Shown: piece after piece, positions 63,657 to 64,000 of the stretch | How positions within the stretch are numbered: the first letter of the stretch is position 1 | How the letters are laid out: each line of letters opens with the position of its first letter | Position numbers and translations under genes: made by a program | DNA from: Diadema setosum | Taxonomy: Eukaryota > Echinodermata > Echinoidea > Diadematoida > Diadematidae | Direction of reading: 5' to 3' | Length of the DNA: 64,000 bases | Assembly: GCA_033980235.1 (NCBI GenBank) | Contig: CM067075.1 | Location: 21,905,011 to 21,969,010 of the forward strand | Notes under the pieces: generated by a model | What the model saw: the letters and a program-made list of their open reading frames with translations, nothing else | What the model was told of the DNA's origin: nothing | The model's database searches: none

Positions 63657-63831
63657 CTGTTCAATCGCTATCATCGCACGTGTTGCATGTCCCAGCTAGC
63701 AGCAGCAACATCGCGCTAGTTTTGCATGACAGTCGTTTTGTGATATTCTCATGCCCAAGTATGCGAAACATACTACGGAAATCGTGAAAGTGAATGTCCC
63801 GTAAGTTTAGATGATCATATTTTTTTGTTTT

Positions 63832-63832
<1 letters not shown>

Positions 63833-63862
<30 letters not shown>
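63833..63862. repeat. (CTTT)n microsatellite
   Basis: Run of CTTT units inside the hAT-like element. Confidence 0.95.
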
Positions 63863-64000
63863 CGTGTTTTCCGGCTTTCCCACACACACGGAAATAATAT
63901 CACGAAGCCGGAAATTGGACACCAAAATATGAAAAAGCCGGAATTCCGGCTATTGCCGGAAAACTGACATCCCTGAAAACATTTGGGGAAGTAGATGACA

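Larger units (their letters stand above)
62725..63975. mobile_element. Non-autonomous hAT-like element, 1.25 kb, with 6-bp target duplication
   Basis: The left terminus CAGGGATGCCAGT mirrors the right terminus ACTGACATCCCTG. AAAACA directly abuts both ends (62719-62724 and 63976-63981). The interior holds two direct copies of a roughly 170-bp block (62950-63112 and 63474-63656), two stretches of TCTCCCG words, a CTTT microsatellite and GCCGGAA words at both extremities. No transposase is encoded. It lies 485 bp upstream of exon A. Confidence 0.75.

Overview
The window is eukaryotic nuclear DNA: spliced exons with GT-AG junctions, introns of up to about 33 kb, abundant inverted-repeat transposons, a tRNA-derived SINE, a complete LINE and many microsatellites. 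The style (TTAA- and TA-flanked hairpin MITEs, CTGTA-ended elements rich in CGCGAAAA, a jockey-type LINE, frequent TGTACATGTA words) suggests a marine invertebrate, most likely an echinoderm such as a sea urchin. The species is inferred, not shown.

One host gene is well supported. It lies on the minus strand and spans nearly the whole window. Eleven exons (62240-62018, 28866-28787, 26553-26331, 25724-23890, 23365-23084, 22667-22334, 21618-21436, 20604-20525, 5378-5239, 2960-2755, 2111-1965) join in one frame with consensus splice sites and encode about 1,244 residues of almost continuous coiled coil. Three short stretches resemble human pericentrin (centrosomal scaffold, PCNT/AKAP9 family) in the right order. 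Both ends of the gene lie outside the window: the first exons are beyond the right edge, and the 3' part, which should carry the C-terminal PACT region, is beyond the left edge.

Layout from left to right: 1-5.4 kb, three 3'-ward exons; 5.4-20.5 kb, a 15 kb intron with MITEs, a SINE, a hAT-like element and microsatellites; 20.5-28.9 kb, the dense exon cluster with a 612-residue exon; 28.9-62.0 kb, a 33 kb intron; 62.0-62.24 kb, the most 5' exon seen; 62.7-64.0 kb, a 1.25 kb hAT-like insertion.

The 33 kb intron holds two inverted copies of a GC-rich array with a strict 10-bp period (CGTGCG plus four variable bases), a diverged 2.2-2.6 kb local duplication, two 1 kb fold-back elements, a telomere-like MITE with a 9-bp target duplication, several palindromic MITEs, and an apparently intact two-ORF non-LTR retrotransposon at about 51.4-56.1 kb. 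The retrotransposon is antisense to the host gene. Its proteins (coiled-coil/RRM ORF1p and endonuclease/reverse transcriptase ORF2p) are the only other convincing coding regions. No tRNA, rRNA or CRISPR was seen. Nearly all other open frames are microsatellite or repeat artefacts.
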